Assembly (NCBI GenBank): GCA_033085395.1
Contig: JANQBS010000090.1
Location: 84,250-148,249 of the forward strand
Direction of reading: 5' to 3'
DNA from: Xanthoparmelia taractica
Taxonomy: Eukaryota > Ascomycota > Lecanoromycetes > Lecanorales > Parmeliaceae
DNA length: 64,000 nt
The notes under the pieces are model-generated. The model was given only the letters and a program-made list of their open reading frames with translations, did not search any database and had not been told where the DNA came from. A program made the translations under genes and the position numbers. Position 1 is the stretch's first letter. The number at the start of each line of letters is the position of its first letter. This document shows, piece by piece, positions 1 through 10,684 of this stretch.

Positions 1-152
1 AGCGGTCCTATGCTCTCATTCTCTCTCTTCCCATCCTCAGGATCCCGAAACCAGGCCACCAGGGCTGCAGAACTGATTAGTCATTAACACAGCGTTTCGT
101 GTTTCTTTTGCACCCGGGCAAGAGTCCATCCAAGTATCCCGTCTGCGTAGTG

Positions 153-2049
153 ATGGATACCCAGCTTGTCGACCTAGTTGTAGTTGGTGCAGGTGAGGAT
201 GAGATACCCCCTCGCCAATCCTCTTTGCCGATACCTTGCAGTGACTAACCTGGGACACCAGGGTTATCTGGCATAGCTGCGGCTCGATTTTATCTCGAAG
301 TTCATCCCCAATGCCGACTTGTCATACTGGAGCAGGACAGTTGCCCTGGTGGTGTATGGAACACCAGAAGATCGTACGAGGATTTCTGGACACAGTGGAC
401 AGTGGGCACGGCGGAGTGGTCAGATATGCGCATGCCACGCCCACCGGAAGATGACATATACTACGAGTTCTTCAAGGCCAAACACACGTCCAATTATGTG
501 GAAAAGTATGTGGATTACCACCGCTTCGCTGATCAAAGTCTACGCGATAGAATCAGGTTTGGATTCAAAGTCAAAACCATTAAGAAGTCTGGCAATGTCT
601 GGATTGTTACTGGCGACACAGCTGTATATCGCGCCCCAAAAATAATAGTCGCCAGCGGTCTGACCTCCACACCCAGGATGCCCGAACTTCCTGGATTAGA
701 CCACTTCGAGGCACCAGTCATTCACCAAGAGAGCTACGGGCAGTCTTCTGTTCTATCTTCGGTCGAGTTCCAAAACATCACAGTCATTGGTGGAGGCAAC
801 TCTGCAGCTGACATGGTCTATGCCTCAGTAAAAGCTGGGAAGTCTGTATCTTGGATTATTCGGGCATCCGGCACAGGTCCTGCTTTCTTTGTCTCTCCAA
901 AGGGGAAAGGTCCGTACAAGAATGCTTTCCAGATTGGTTCCACCAGGATAGTTTCTACGCTATCGCCTTCGATATTCAACCCTGACACTTGGTGGACACG
1001 ATTCGTGAACGGAACCAATTCTGGGCAGAAGATCGTACATGCTATCTGGGGTGGTGCCGATAAAGAGACTCGCGCAAACGCAGATTTTCATGGGAGACAA
1101 AATGCGTTGAAGGGCTTTGAGAATCTAGAGCCCCATGTACCGTAAGTCGATTCATTCCTATCTCTCTTGCAAAGATCCGCTGTCGGCGACACCATCATGT
1201 TTCGTGAGCTCACACAAGTCAATTCTTTCAACACCGTCAGCAATGATCATGACAGTCAGGCTGAAGTATTCTAGTTTATTCTGGCAGAATGGAACATCAG
1301 GTCTCCTAAATCGAGTAGATTTTTGGGAGACCGTCGCCCCGAACGTTCATATCTATCTGGATGACATTCTCGAGGTCGACAAAAAGCTCATCCGCCTGAA
1401 GAACGGACACGAGATAGCGAATGATGTACTCTTGTGCGGCACTGGCTGGGATCCGGCTTCCTTCGACTTCTTTGAACCAGATCAGCTTGTGCAGCTTGGC
1501 TTACCCCATCTTCACAAGGACGAGCCATCTGAGGACTCAAGACTGTGGGCACGACTTGAACAGCAAGCAGACCAGGAGATACTCAAACAATTTCCAATTC
1601 TTGCCAAACCTCCAAAATATCTTCACAGACCTTCTCCGACAACCCCATATCGCTTGTATAACGGCATCGGTCCTCTAAATGATGATTCTATAGTCTTCAT
1701 TGGCTATTCCCTCGTTACAAATTACTTTCAAGGGGTAGAATGTCAAGCGATATGGGCGACCGCCTTCCTTGATCAAAGGCTCGACCTCCCACCCCTTGAA
1801 GAAAAGCAATGCGAGATCGCTAAAGCGATTGCGTATAACAAGCGACGATACCTGTCAAACGGTGAAAGCGGCAACTTCTTAGCCTTCGAGTCAAACTTCT
1901 ATCTAGATAAGCTTCTACATGAGACTGGTTTGTCATCACATCTCAAAGGATGGTTCAAGAATTACTTCGTCCCACGCACTGCTCAAGATTTGGTAGGCCT
2001 AAAGGACGAATACCTCGCGAAGCATGGGGGTGGTAACGTGAAGCAATGA
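153..2049 (+). CDS. flavin-containing monooxygenase-like FAD/NADPH oxidoreductase
   Basis: Three exons close in phase: 153-192, 262-1141 and 1275-2049, giving about 564 residues. The first intron splits the FAD-binding Rossmann motif, which reads VVVGAGLSGIAAAR after splicing. A second dinucleotide motif, VIGGGNSAADM near residue 200, fits NADPH binding. The 133-nt second intron joins EPHVP to LFWQNGTSGLL, a segment typical of fungal members. The family oxidises small molecules or performs Baeyer-Villiger-type reactions with FAD and NADPH; the substrate here cannot be read from sequence. It ends tail-to-tail with a methyltransferase gene, which is compatible with, but does not prove, a small natural-product pair. 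The start is the first ATG preceding the Rossmann strand; no targeting signal or membrane segment is evident. Confidence 0.88.
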
Positions 2050-2196
2050 CCTGGATACTGGGGGTCTTACAATATACTTGAAGATGTCTACTTGAAGAGT
2101 TGCAGTCATAAAGAATGAGAACTACATCATACTTAATCTATAGTATTCTCACTCATATCTGTTGTGGCATACGAATTGAAAGCGTCCTGCGTTACG

Positions 2197-3103
2197 CTAT
2201 CGGCTCCCTCCACATCTCTTCATCTCTTTCTTCGCAACTGCGGTCCAAACCTCCATCTCAAATCCCACTCTACCGTCCTCTCCTTTCACAACGCCCCCAC
2301 CAGAAATATCCACAACGCGCCTGAAGCTCTCCTCCATGTGCTCCTTCGCACTCTCGCTCCACGCATTGCCGACTAACACTTTTACCGTATCCGCTGGGTA
2401 TTTTGCAGCCTCATCCCTCCCTCCCCACCACGCCATGATTCTCGCCTCTCCCTCCACGACATTCTCGAAATCGCCATCTCTCCGGTTCCAGGAATGGGAA
2501 TGTCGTCCTTCTAGCCCCGGGCCTGATGATCCGCTCCGCCTCATAGAACAATGGCTGCCACCCGCCGCCTTTGAACATCGTCAGAGCTGCGACCCCGCCA
2601 GGTTTTAGTGTGCGTCTCAGCTCGCTTGTACTCTTGACGGGGTCGTGGAAGGCAAAGATGGCTAGGCTGGTGAAGGAGACATGGAAGGTATCGGCAGCGA
2701 ACTGAAGCTCTGTGCCATCCATGACGGCTGTATCGACGAGCGTGCCGTTCGAGGTCCAGGCCGGTGTTTGCGCCATTAGGGATCGATTGTTGGCGATAAA
2801 ATCGGGACTGATATCAACAGCGGATATGTGTATTGCCGCGTGGTTGGTGATGCCAGTGTTAGCAAAGCAGCGAGTCGTTACGACGGCAGGCCCACAGGCG
2901 TTGTCGAGGATTCGGAGTGGCTGGTAGCTTGGTGGAAGGTAGGGTTGGACGAGGGAAATGATGTGGTCGGCTAGGAGCGTGTTGCAGCCGCCTGTGCGGG
3001 CGTTGTAGCTTGCAGCCATGTCACCTGTGAACATGCTGTGGTCGTTGGTTTGGGCTTCAAGAAGGTCGTTTAGGCCGATACCTATTGGTGGATTTGTCGA
3101 CAT
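2197..3103 (-). pseudogene. class I SAM-dependent methyltransferase with apparent frameshift
   Basis: The start at 3103 opens a Rossmann methyltransferase. SAM motif I reads RILDNACGPAVVT near residue 65, the acidic strand-2 end is VDIS, and the LKPGGVAALTMF segment matches the family's post-motif. Reading is coherent to about 2545 (residue ~187), then the frame runs into a stop at 2411. The expected C-terminal part, with ENVVEGEARIMAW and later VGFEMEVWTAVA, lies in the +1 frame and ends at 2197. No GT-AG intron can bridge the two parts, because there is no GT in the junction. Either the gene carries a one-base insertion (or two-base deletion) and is a recent pseudogene, or the assembly has an error. 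Substrate unknown. It is convergent with the upstream monooxygenase. Confidence 0.72.
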
Positions 3104-3936
3104 AGTGGATGGTCGAGCGCTTATTGTTATGTTCGTTGTGACAAGTGGACGAAGATTTCTTTCGATTCGAGGAGCTACGAAAGGAATATTCTGCCGCTGA
3201 AGCTCTCATTCTACAATCCTAGCTAGGCTTCTAATTTGTGGCCTTAATACATTTGGCGGCTTTTTGTATTCAGAAGGAGGAGCCGACGGCTTTATTCGCC
3301 CATCTACCCTATAGCTAGGCTTTCCAGCACATTAGGCTACTAGCTGCTTATCTTCCACACAGCTAGGGGTGTTGCTTAGAACAATGCATCAACTTTGCAG
3401 CTCACTCGGCTAGACATGTGGAAAGAAGATGGCGGTTCGGGGCTTTCAATTCGATTGGTAGCATCCCGGTAAGCAATCTGCAGGTGCTCACATGCATGCA
3501 TGCGATTCCCTTTCTGGAAGAGATCGGCCGACAACGGATGTTCCAGATATTGAGTTTGTCTACGGCACAGATGCAGCTCATCCCACTCGAGTTCGTCCGT
3601 GGAGGCAAGGAATCTGATGTTACATCCCGATTTCAATGCAGTTTTGTGAGGGAATTGACGAGGCTGATCTTGCACACAACGTCGCTTGGGAGCTGCACAC
3701 CACATGTGCAACAAATCCTGCCGTGATTTTCGTAGCCCCTTCATACTTGGAGCGCCTGTGGGGACCACGATGCTTTCCCGTGAATATAAAGACACCTGGT
3801 TCCCTATGCTGGCTTCGAGGAGCATTCTCATAAACTGATTCAATTCAGCTCTTACACTTGCCCATCTCCATTCATCTGCAATTTGCCTGACCGGTCCTTA
3901 GATTGAACCCTGGTAGGTACTTGCAATCAAGAAGTG
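3104..3936. other. intergenic region, no supported gene
   Basis: This separates the methyltransferase start from the Pth11-like gene. A 155-codon open frame on the minus strand (3376-3843) has no recognisable domain and overlaps open frames on the other strand, so it is not called. The stretch 3210-3370 repeats short TAGCTAGG-type words and may be decayed repeat DNA. Confidence 0.4.
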
Positions 3937-5519
3937 ATGGCGACCATTGGAGCATTACCTCCTCCTCCAGGAGTCAACGCTAACTTCGTGGATCCCCCGA
4001 ACCAGACTGGGAGCACCACCGCTCTTCACGCAACCTGCCTTACTCTTGTCACGTTTTGCGTCGTGATACGCATCTACACTCGGCATTTCATTAACCATAG
4101 TTTGGGATGGGATGATTGTAAGATCTTTTCAGAACCCATCTGGGCGATGATGCTGATTGTTGATAGATTGCTGTCTGTTCGCCTACGTAAGCCGATCCAT
4201 TGTTTGTTCAACTCAATCCGCAATCCAACCAGGGTATTAGGTCCTTACGATCGTGTTCTCGGCCCTGTTGCTCTTGAGTATGTCTGCCCCTTGAGATTGC
4301 AGCCTGATGCTAGAGGCGTTCTTCTGACTCAGTTATGAAGGCAATGTACGCGGACTTGGCCGCCATATGTGGGATCTGCCGGCTTTGCAACTCCCCAGTG
4401 CTCTGAAGGTAAGACCACAATGTACAACCTCAATGTCTCTGCTGATATCGAGAACATGTTAGCCACTCATCATCTCATCAGTCGTGTATTTGCCCCTCGC
4501 GGCATTCGTCAAGTTATCATGTCTGTTGCTTTATCGACGACTCTTCTCTCCAAGCCGGAAAATGAGGTTGGTACTTCATAGAAGTATATTTGCTGTTGCC
4601 AGTGCCTATATCGCATTGTTTCTCCTCCAAGTCTTTGATTGTGTGCCAACCGAAAAGTTGTGGAACATTCTCACCCCTGGTCACTGTATAAACCCGAAAA
4701 TAGGCCCCTACACTTCGCGCACAATCAACGTCATCAGCGACATCTATGTTCTGCTCGTACCAATCCCAACCATCTGGGGCCTCAACATGAAGCTGAATCG
4801 CAAGGTGAAACTTTTATTGATCTTCGGCTTGGGTACACTGTATGCTCTTCCCAACTCGAGTACTTGCAATGAGGTGACTGATGTACACTAATGCAGTGTT
4901 TGCGTTGCGAGCATCATTCGACTTGCCATGACGCCTATATTGTTTACCCACTATGACCTTACATGGAATTACTCTCGCATCAGCATCTGCTCATAAGTGT
5001 TCCCCTGGATCGATTTCCGGTCTATCCACGAAGATCTTATTCACAGATGTTACCAGTGTCACTGAAGTTAACGTGGGCATAATCTGCGCATGCTTGCTTA
5101 CGTTTCCTGCCTTCCTCGAACGTCACGGACCACGCACCTTCGGCTCTTTAATAAACATACTGCTATCGTATACCCCATTCCGGCTATCGGAAAGAAGTTC
5201 CAGCTCGAGTAGTAACAAAAAACGTGTCAAGTCTTCTTCATGGTCACCCAAGAACCAATCGGATGAAATCGTCCTAGAGGGAAGCGAATACGCCAAATTT
5301 AACAGTGATGGCAACTCGATAAGCATTCAAGACAAAGAGTCGACCAGAACCGCCAATCATGAAACCCCTTCACTTACGAAAGCCGGCGGTTCGAAGCGGG
5401 ATGTGGAGGCATGGCCAGGGAGTGGTGAGATACTCACGGACTTTCAGCCAACGTACCCAGTGGCGATGCATGTCCCAAAACGTGATGCGTACGAGAGGAA
5501 TTCGATGTTTCAAAGCTGA
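3937..5519 (+). CDS. Pth11-like seven-TM rhodopsin-fold membrane protein
   Basis: Seven exons close in phase: 3937-4117, 4167-4186, 4241-4281, 4333-4421, 4482-4839, 4897-4992 and 5057-5519, giving 415 residues. The product has the fungal integral-membrane (Pth11-like, CFEM-less) pattern: GWDD after TM1, GLGRHMWDLP after TM2, then LAAFVKLSCLLLYRRLF, ISDIYVLLVPIP and VNVGIICACLLTFPAF. A hydrophilic Ser-rich tail of about 130 residues follows. Related proteins sit in the plasma membrane and some act in surface sensing; ligand unknown. Two oddities: exon 2 is only 20 nt, and the sixth intron (4993-5056) begins AT instead of GT. If that intron is retained, a TAA stop follows at once and the last TM segment and tail are lost. 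The start is an ATG just before the first hydrophilic stretch. Confidence 0.82.
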
Positions 5520-5979
5520 TCTGGTGTCGACCTTGCTTCCTTGGCGATCACGGCCCCATAGGTTGATAGCCTCCGGGTCTGAGTAGAAGCATTTGGGAGA
5601 TCTAGGGCTGGACCTTAGGCGCTTTCACTTACAGAAAAAGGCATACCAAATCCCTCCAATTCTTTCGTGTAGAGCTTTATTGAGTAGACAAAATCAATTG
5701 GATTGGAGGTTAGAGTGGTCTCATATAAAGAAGTAATTAATCTACGCGCGCTAAAGTAAGCCCTAGCCCTAAGTTTTATCTGAACTCTGATGAACCGCCA
5801 GACAGACGGTTTATGAATCCGCGACTGAGAACTATCACAATGCCTATACTGAATCCCCATGTTTGCTCAAGTTGGATTTTGTTAGAATTATGATACTAAC
5901 ACCTCTTGGACTTTTGTTGCAATCATTGGATGACCTCTGATGCTGGTCATTCACCTACAATGTCATCTCCGACCCAGCA
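5520..5979. other. intergenic region
   Basis: Non-coding gap between the Pth11-like gene and the GT8 gene. It contains an 8-bp inverted repeat, CCTCCAAT (5653-5660) and ATTGGAGG (5702-5709). No gene or clear promoter element is seen. Confidence 0.4.
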
Positions 5980-7068
5980 ATGACCGCTCGATACTCACCT
6001 CCCCTCAGACCCATCAGACCCTCGCACGCCCCAGCTCGTCCATCCTTTCTACGCCACCGATCCCGCTGGCTCTATGGCCTGCTCACTCTGGTCCTACTCT
6101 ACCTATGGCGCTCCTCATCCATTTCCCTCCTCCCTCACCGCGCCCCGATTCACGAGCCCTCTCTCCGCTACAAAAATGTCGACTGGTCTCGCTACGCCTA
6201 CAGCCTATACGCCACCAGCAGTCCTTACCTCTGCAACGCAGTCATGGTCTTTGAAGCCCTATCCCGCCTCGGCAGCAAAGCTGACCGCATCCTCCTCTAC
6301 CCGCAAGAATGGGATCTCGAGATCGAAAATTCATCTGATCGCGACAGCCAGCTGTTAGTGATAGCGAGGGATCGTTACGATGTAAAGCTTGTGCCGGTGG
6401 CGATACCCAAGGCGGATGACGACGCGTGGAATGGAAGCTTTACAAAGCTCATGGCATGGGGACAAACGCAATATGATCGGGTGCTGCAATTGGATTCGGA
6501 TGTTACAGTTTTGAACCATTTGGATGAGCTGTTTGTGTTGCCGAGTGCGCCAGTGGCTATGTTGAGGGCTTATTGGAGGTTGCCGACTGTCAGGCAACTG
6601 ACCAGCCTGTTCATACTGCTTGAGCCAGACGAAATGGAGGCGCAGCATCTGATAGTTGCTGCGAGCCCAAACGTCAGGCAGAAGAACGAATACGACATGG
6701 AGATCTTGAATAGATTTTATGGAGACTCGGCAATGGTGCTGCCGCATCGGCAGTATGGGCTGATTAGTGGTGAGTTTAGGGTCGATGACCACAAGAATTT
6801 CCTGGGCAACAGCCTGGAAAGATGGGACCCCGAACGGGTGCTGAAGGAAGCAAGTCTGGTACATTTCTCGGATTGGCCTATACCAAAACCTTGGATCATG
6901 TGGCCGCACAATATGATCCAAGACGAGATGCCAAAGTGCAAGCTTGGAACTGGCGCAGGAGGCGATGATTGTAGAGATAAGAAAATCTGGCTAGGACTGT
7001 ACGATGATTTCAGAAAGAGACGAAAGGTAATTGTTATGTCTGAAGGACATCTGAAGCAACGCAGCTGA
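5980..7068 (+). CDS. GT8 glycosyltransferase, fungal N-acetylglucosaminyltransferase (GNT1-like)
   Basis: A single exon of 362 residues. A basic N-terminus is followed by one hydrophobic segment (about residues 29-45, LYGLLTLVLLYLW), a type II signal anchor for the Golgi. The luminal domain holds the family's metal/nucleotide-sugar motif DSD in VLQLDSDVTVLNHLDELF, and further conserved blocks YDMEILNRFYGD, LISGEFR, VHFSDWPIPKPW and CRDKKIWLGLYDDF. Yeast Gnt1 of this group adds GlcNAc to N-glycans; the exact donor and acceptor here are inferred only. Length and end fit the family. The first codons are Pro/Arg-rich, so a slightly later start cannot be excluded. Confidence 0.9.
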   Translation: MTARYSPPLRPIRPSHAPARPSFLRHRSRWLYGLLTLVLLYLWRSSSISLLPHRAPIHEPSLRYKNVDWSRYAYSLYATSSPYLCNAVMVFEALSRLGSKADRILLYPQEWDLEIENSSDRDSQLLVIARDRYDVKLVPVAIPKADDDAWNGSFTKLMAWGQTQYDRVLQLDSDVTVLNHLDELFVLPSAPVAMLRAYWRLPTVRQLTSLFILLEPDEMEAQHLIVAASPNVRQKNEYDMEILNRFYGDSAMVLPHRQYGLISGEFRVDDHKNFLGNSLERWDPERVLKEASLVHFSDWPIPKPWIMWPHNMIQDEMPKCKLGTGAGGDDCRDKKIWLGLYDDFRKRRKVIVMSEGHLKQRS

Positions 7069-10000
7069 TTCAAGCGTTGCGCATAGGACATTTGTGCTCT
7101 GCTCTCGGCGCCTGCGCCAGAGTGGCATCCTCCGCCGCAGCAAACAGCTGGAGCCTCAGGCTAAATGCTGTCATCAACGACTGCGAGACTCGACCTTAGA
7201 ACATGTTCTAAGAAGTATATTCAGTCCCGGTTCACCGATGAATTGCTAGGCTAGCTGCTGAGTAAACGCCAGAGGTGCGTTCGACTAGGGAAATCTTCAA
7301 TGAAGTTCGCTGCAATGACTAATGAATTGTTTTTAATGGCACAGGTTACTGGTGCGTCGCATGACCGATGGATTGGTCTAATGATGAGAGTATATTGCCA
7401 GAGTACTGATCGCGTCTCCATTCTCGATGTGCATGACTGGACGGGACATTGCCAGAACCTGCGAGCTAGGAGCGGGCAAGGAGGAACTTTGATTTGGCCT
7501 CTGGCCGTTCCAACTTGAGAAGAGCAACGAACCATGGTCTGGAGTTGTAAGCTGATGCCTCTCGCACGCTTGCATCGATTTCACCCAGGAGCAAAGATTC
7601 TTCTGTATACGTCCTATATGTAATCTGCCGATGACGCTCTTGTCCTTGAATTGGCTAGCGAGAGTGTACACTTGTTTTGACCATTGGTAAAGGATATAAT
7701 ATGAGCCACCGCATCTTCTTACTACGCATGCTTCCTCTGCAAATATGGCGCAGAGCTATGTGTGCACTAGTCCAGATTTGATCCAAGAAATGTGTTTCGT
7801 GTGTTGCACTTGGCGTCAATGAACCTTCCTCGCTCGCCTGTAGGCATCAATGCCACTCCACGGCCCCGTCTAGGGCTTTCTACGACGTCCTGAAATTCGG
7901 ACGACTCGCCCGAAAAGGAGAGAACAAAGAATCTCACCAGAAGCTGGCACTGCAACATCTCCCGAACAACGACTTGGGTAGTTCTCATGCTACTGCGTAT
8001 GACCCAGAGGTACTTCTCCCAATACTTCATGCTCGAAGCTCTTGTGTTGTAGCGGACGAATATCCTTCTACCGAGAAAAGGATATAACGACTGCCAAGTC
8101 TTCCTGTTGCAAATCGATGTATATTGTACGACAAAAACTCGTAGCGAGGAACATGCTTCTCACCCACCGAACACTGGGTATGAAGGAAATCCGCAGACAA
8201 ACAAGTGGCCCGGACCAAACACCCACGGTAGACACTCGCAAAGATGAGGATCAGTTGATGATGATGACTCGAAAGAGAGAATTAAACAGCAGCGAAGCGC
8301 AGGAGAAGCAAATGAGCGAGCGAAAAGGAGGAAAGGCGAGAGACCCGGAGAATGACGGATAGTCAGGCAAAGCCGGAGAAGAAATTGTGGGATCGGCGTA
8401 ATGCGTAGCAATGCCCGCAGTGGTCCGACGGTCCGGAATATGAAGAAGATGATCGATGGGCAATGTAAGCCCGCGAGCAAAGAGAGAGGATGGAGGGGCA
8501 AAGAAAGGCGTGCGAGCAAACGTACTCTCAGGCAAAAGAGTGAGGAGATCGGGCTAGGTTGACCGAGCGCCAAGCGAGATTCAAAAGCCTTCTGCGACTG
8601 CAGAAATTATAGACAACAAAAGCGAACATCAAGGACCTGGAACTTTCAGACGCCGATATATTAGAAAGCGAAGGCAGACTTGGAAATCGAGTTGTGTGTG
8701 CACTCTGCTATCTGAGATTCAATTGTAAACAATGTTCAGACGGAACGGGCTACGAAATGTGCAGTACAACTACAGGCCAGAGCATTCGAGATGACCAAAC
8801 TCAGCTGGCAGAGAAAGAGCTGGAAACGTGCGAGAACGAGGACAGAAGAATTTGAGCTTGCAGAGCCGCTAGCGAAGAGAAGAGGCAGAAAATGGGGTTA
8901 ACATTGGGAGCAACGAGCGAACATGCTACACGGCAAGGAGCCAAGCCAGAGCCAAACAGATCTCGGAGAGGCTGGCCAGAGAGAAGCATGGCAGAAGCAA
9001 GTCGAAATGAAGAGTGAGGAGCAAGGATTAGCGCGAAAAGGAGCGAGGAAGGCAAAGCGCAGAGACACGCCGAAGAACGAAGCGGTCAGGCGTCGGCACT
9101 GTTGGAGAAGATTGATAAACAGAAGTAATACTACGGCCCTATCTGTACTGAAAATTTCGCTTCCTATATTTCAGAGGGCATAGACCAAACCACACGCCAA
9201 GCCGTGCCCGCACATGAGTGTTCTTACAGCTCATACCAAAAAAACAAAAGGTCGAGCATAGTACCTCAATCTCGCAACTACCGGCCTCGGTCTCAAACGG
9301 ACTGTCCCACTCTCTCCTAGGAAGTACATGCAACCAAGCACCCCGAGTCGGCAAGGATCACGAGCAAATCCTACGCTTCCGACTCCTAAAGCGCACTGCC
9401 ACCACGAAGCCTTTCCAGCCGAGGATAAAGGGTCGAGAGCGCCGTAGCAATTAAACCGTGCAAGGTTGTTCCTTTACCATATGCACGTACATGCCTGTAG
9501 CATCCTGGCCTGTGCCATCTCTTACAAGGAACCCAGCCCTGCCTGCGTCGAGGGGTTTGGCATCAGGGGCCAACCCCACTCAGTAACTGCCATCCTAGTC
9601 CATATGGCACTTTGCCGCAGGAATGAACGAATGAACCCGGACGGCAGATGAATCACATCATTTCCTTCGTCCGTAATGTCCGTTATCAGACCCTATCATA
9701 CGTATCGGTATTTCGGTAGGCAGGCTACTTCCAGCCGAAGCACCTGACCTTGAAACATATTGATTGGGCGCAAGAAACCAGATCAGATCAGATCAGATCG
9801 GATCGATCATCATCATCATCTACCGACGGCTCCCCTCTACGGAGTAACAGGTCCCCGTGCACTGTCTCGTGCAATCTCGGCAGTTGTGCGAGAGTAGAGT
9901 GGGAGAAGGTATACTCTACCTACCTACCTCGAGGGGTCCGAGTCACTTTCCGTCTCACCCCCCCCCCCCCACGCCCACGCCCACCGCTGGAAAGGAAAAG

Positions 10001-10684
10001 TGTGGGGGTAAGCGGTACGTACGTGCGGGTGACATCCATGTCGCGAACGAGGGAAGGCTTGGGTACTTCTACTTACCTTACCTTAGCCTTGCACCGAAGG
10101 AATGGGAGGACGCCCGTACCCCAGCCCCGTATGCATACTCGGCAGACTTTTTCCCCCCGTCCTAAAACCATGCGTGTACAAAGAATGTACACTCGGAAGG
10201 AAGCGGCCCTGTAGGTAGGTAGCGCGGCCAAGAGGGGGGTGGGGGGGATGCTAGGATGCTCTTCCCTGGGGAGGGGGAGCGCGTAGATGGTAGAGGTACT
10301 TTGGGGGAGTTGTGACAAGGGCAGAAGTGAAGTAGAAGTACTTGGGGCAAATTGGGTCTTAAAATTGGGGCTTTACCGTACGTCGAGTCGGTTGGGCGCG
10401 ACTGCAAGCTTCTAAGCGCAGTGTCCGAGCAGATGCAGTGTTCCTTCACGCAGGAGGAGCTTGACGCAGGGGCATCGGCTTTCATAGTTCCTCATACTCG
10501 AGTGAGAGGTCATGGGAGTCAAAGACGAGTACTCGAGGTCGAGCCAATTGGAAGAGAAGTGGTGTTTTCATTACACCTTGACTTTATCTCATTGCATTTC
10601 ATTTCATCGCCCAGTCATCAGGCTACAAAGCTAGCAGCTACTACTTTTCAAAAGACCCGCCCAATGTCATACACCCATCCCCAG
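7069..10684. other. 3.6-kb gene-poor region with purine-rich block and simple repeats
   Basis: No open frame here shows a recognisable domain or a chain of phase-compatible exons. The part at 8200-9110 is strongly purine-biased on the plus strand, with recurring AGCGAGCAAAG-like words. The part at 9770-10320 has an AGATC microsatellite, a 13-C run at 9958, CTAC/GTAG repeats and GC-rich tracts. It lies beyond the 3' ends of both flanking genes (the GT8 gene and the minus-strand GH31 gene are convergent), so a non-coding RNA or an unrecognised gene remains possible. Confidence 0.5.
9780..9820. repeat. AGATC/ATC microsatellite
   Basis: Four tandem AGATC units run into GATCGATC and then five ATC units. 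It lies inside the non-coding region between the GT8 and GH31 genes. Confidence 0.85.

Noticed and set aside
3376..3843. 155-codon minus-strand open frame beside the Pth11-like gene
   Set aside because: No recognisable domain; the region has competing frames and repeat-like words.
9905..10222. CTACCTACCTACCT and AGGTAGGTAG as arms of a transposon
   Set aside because: Short low-complexity repeats about 300 bp apart, without a target duplication or coding content between them.
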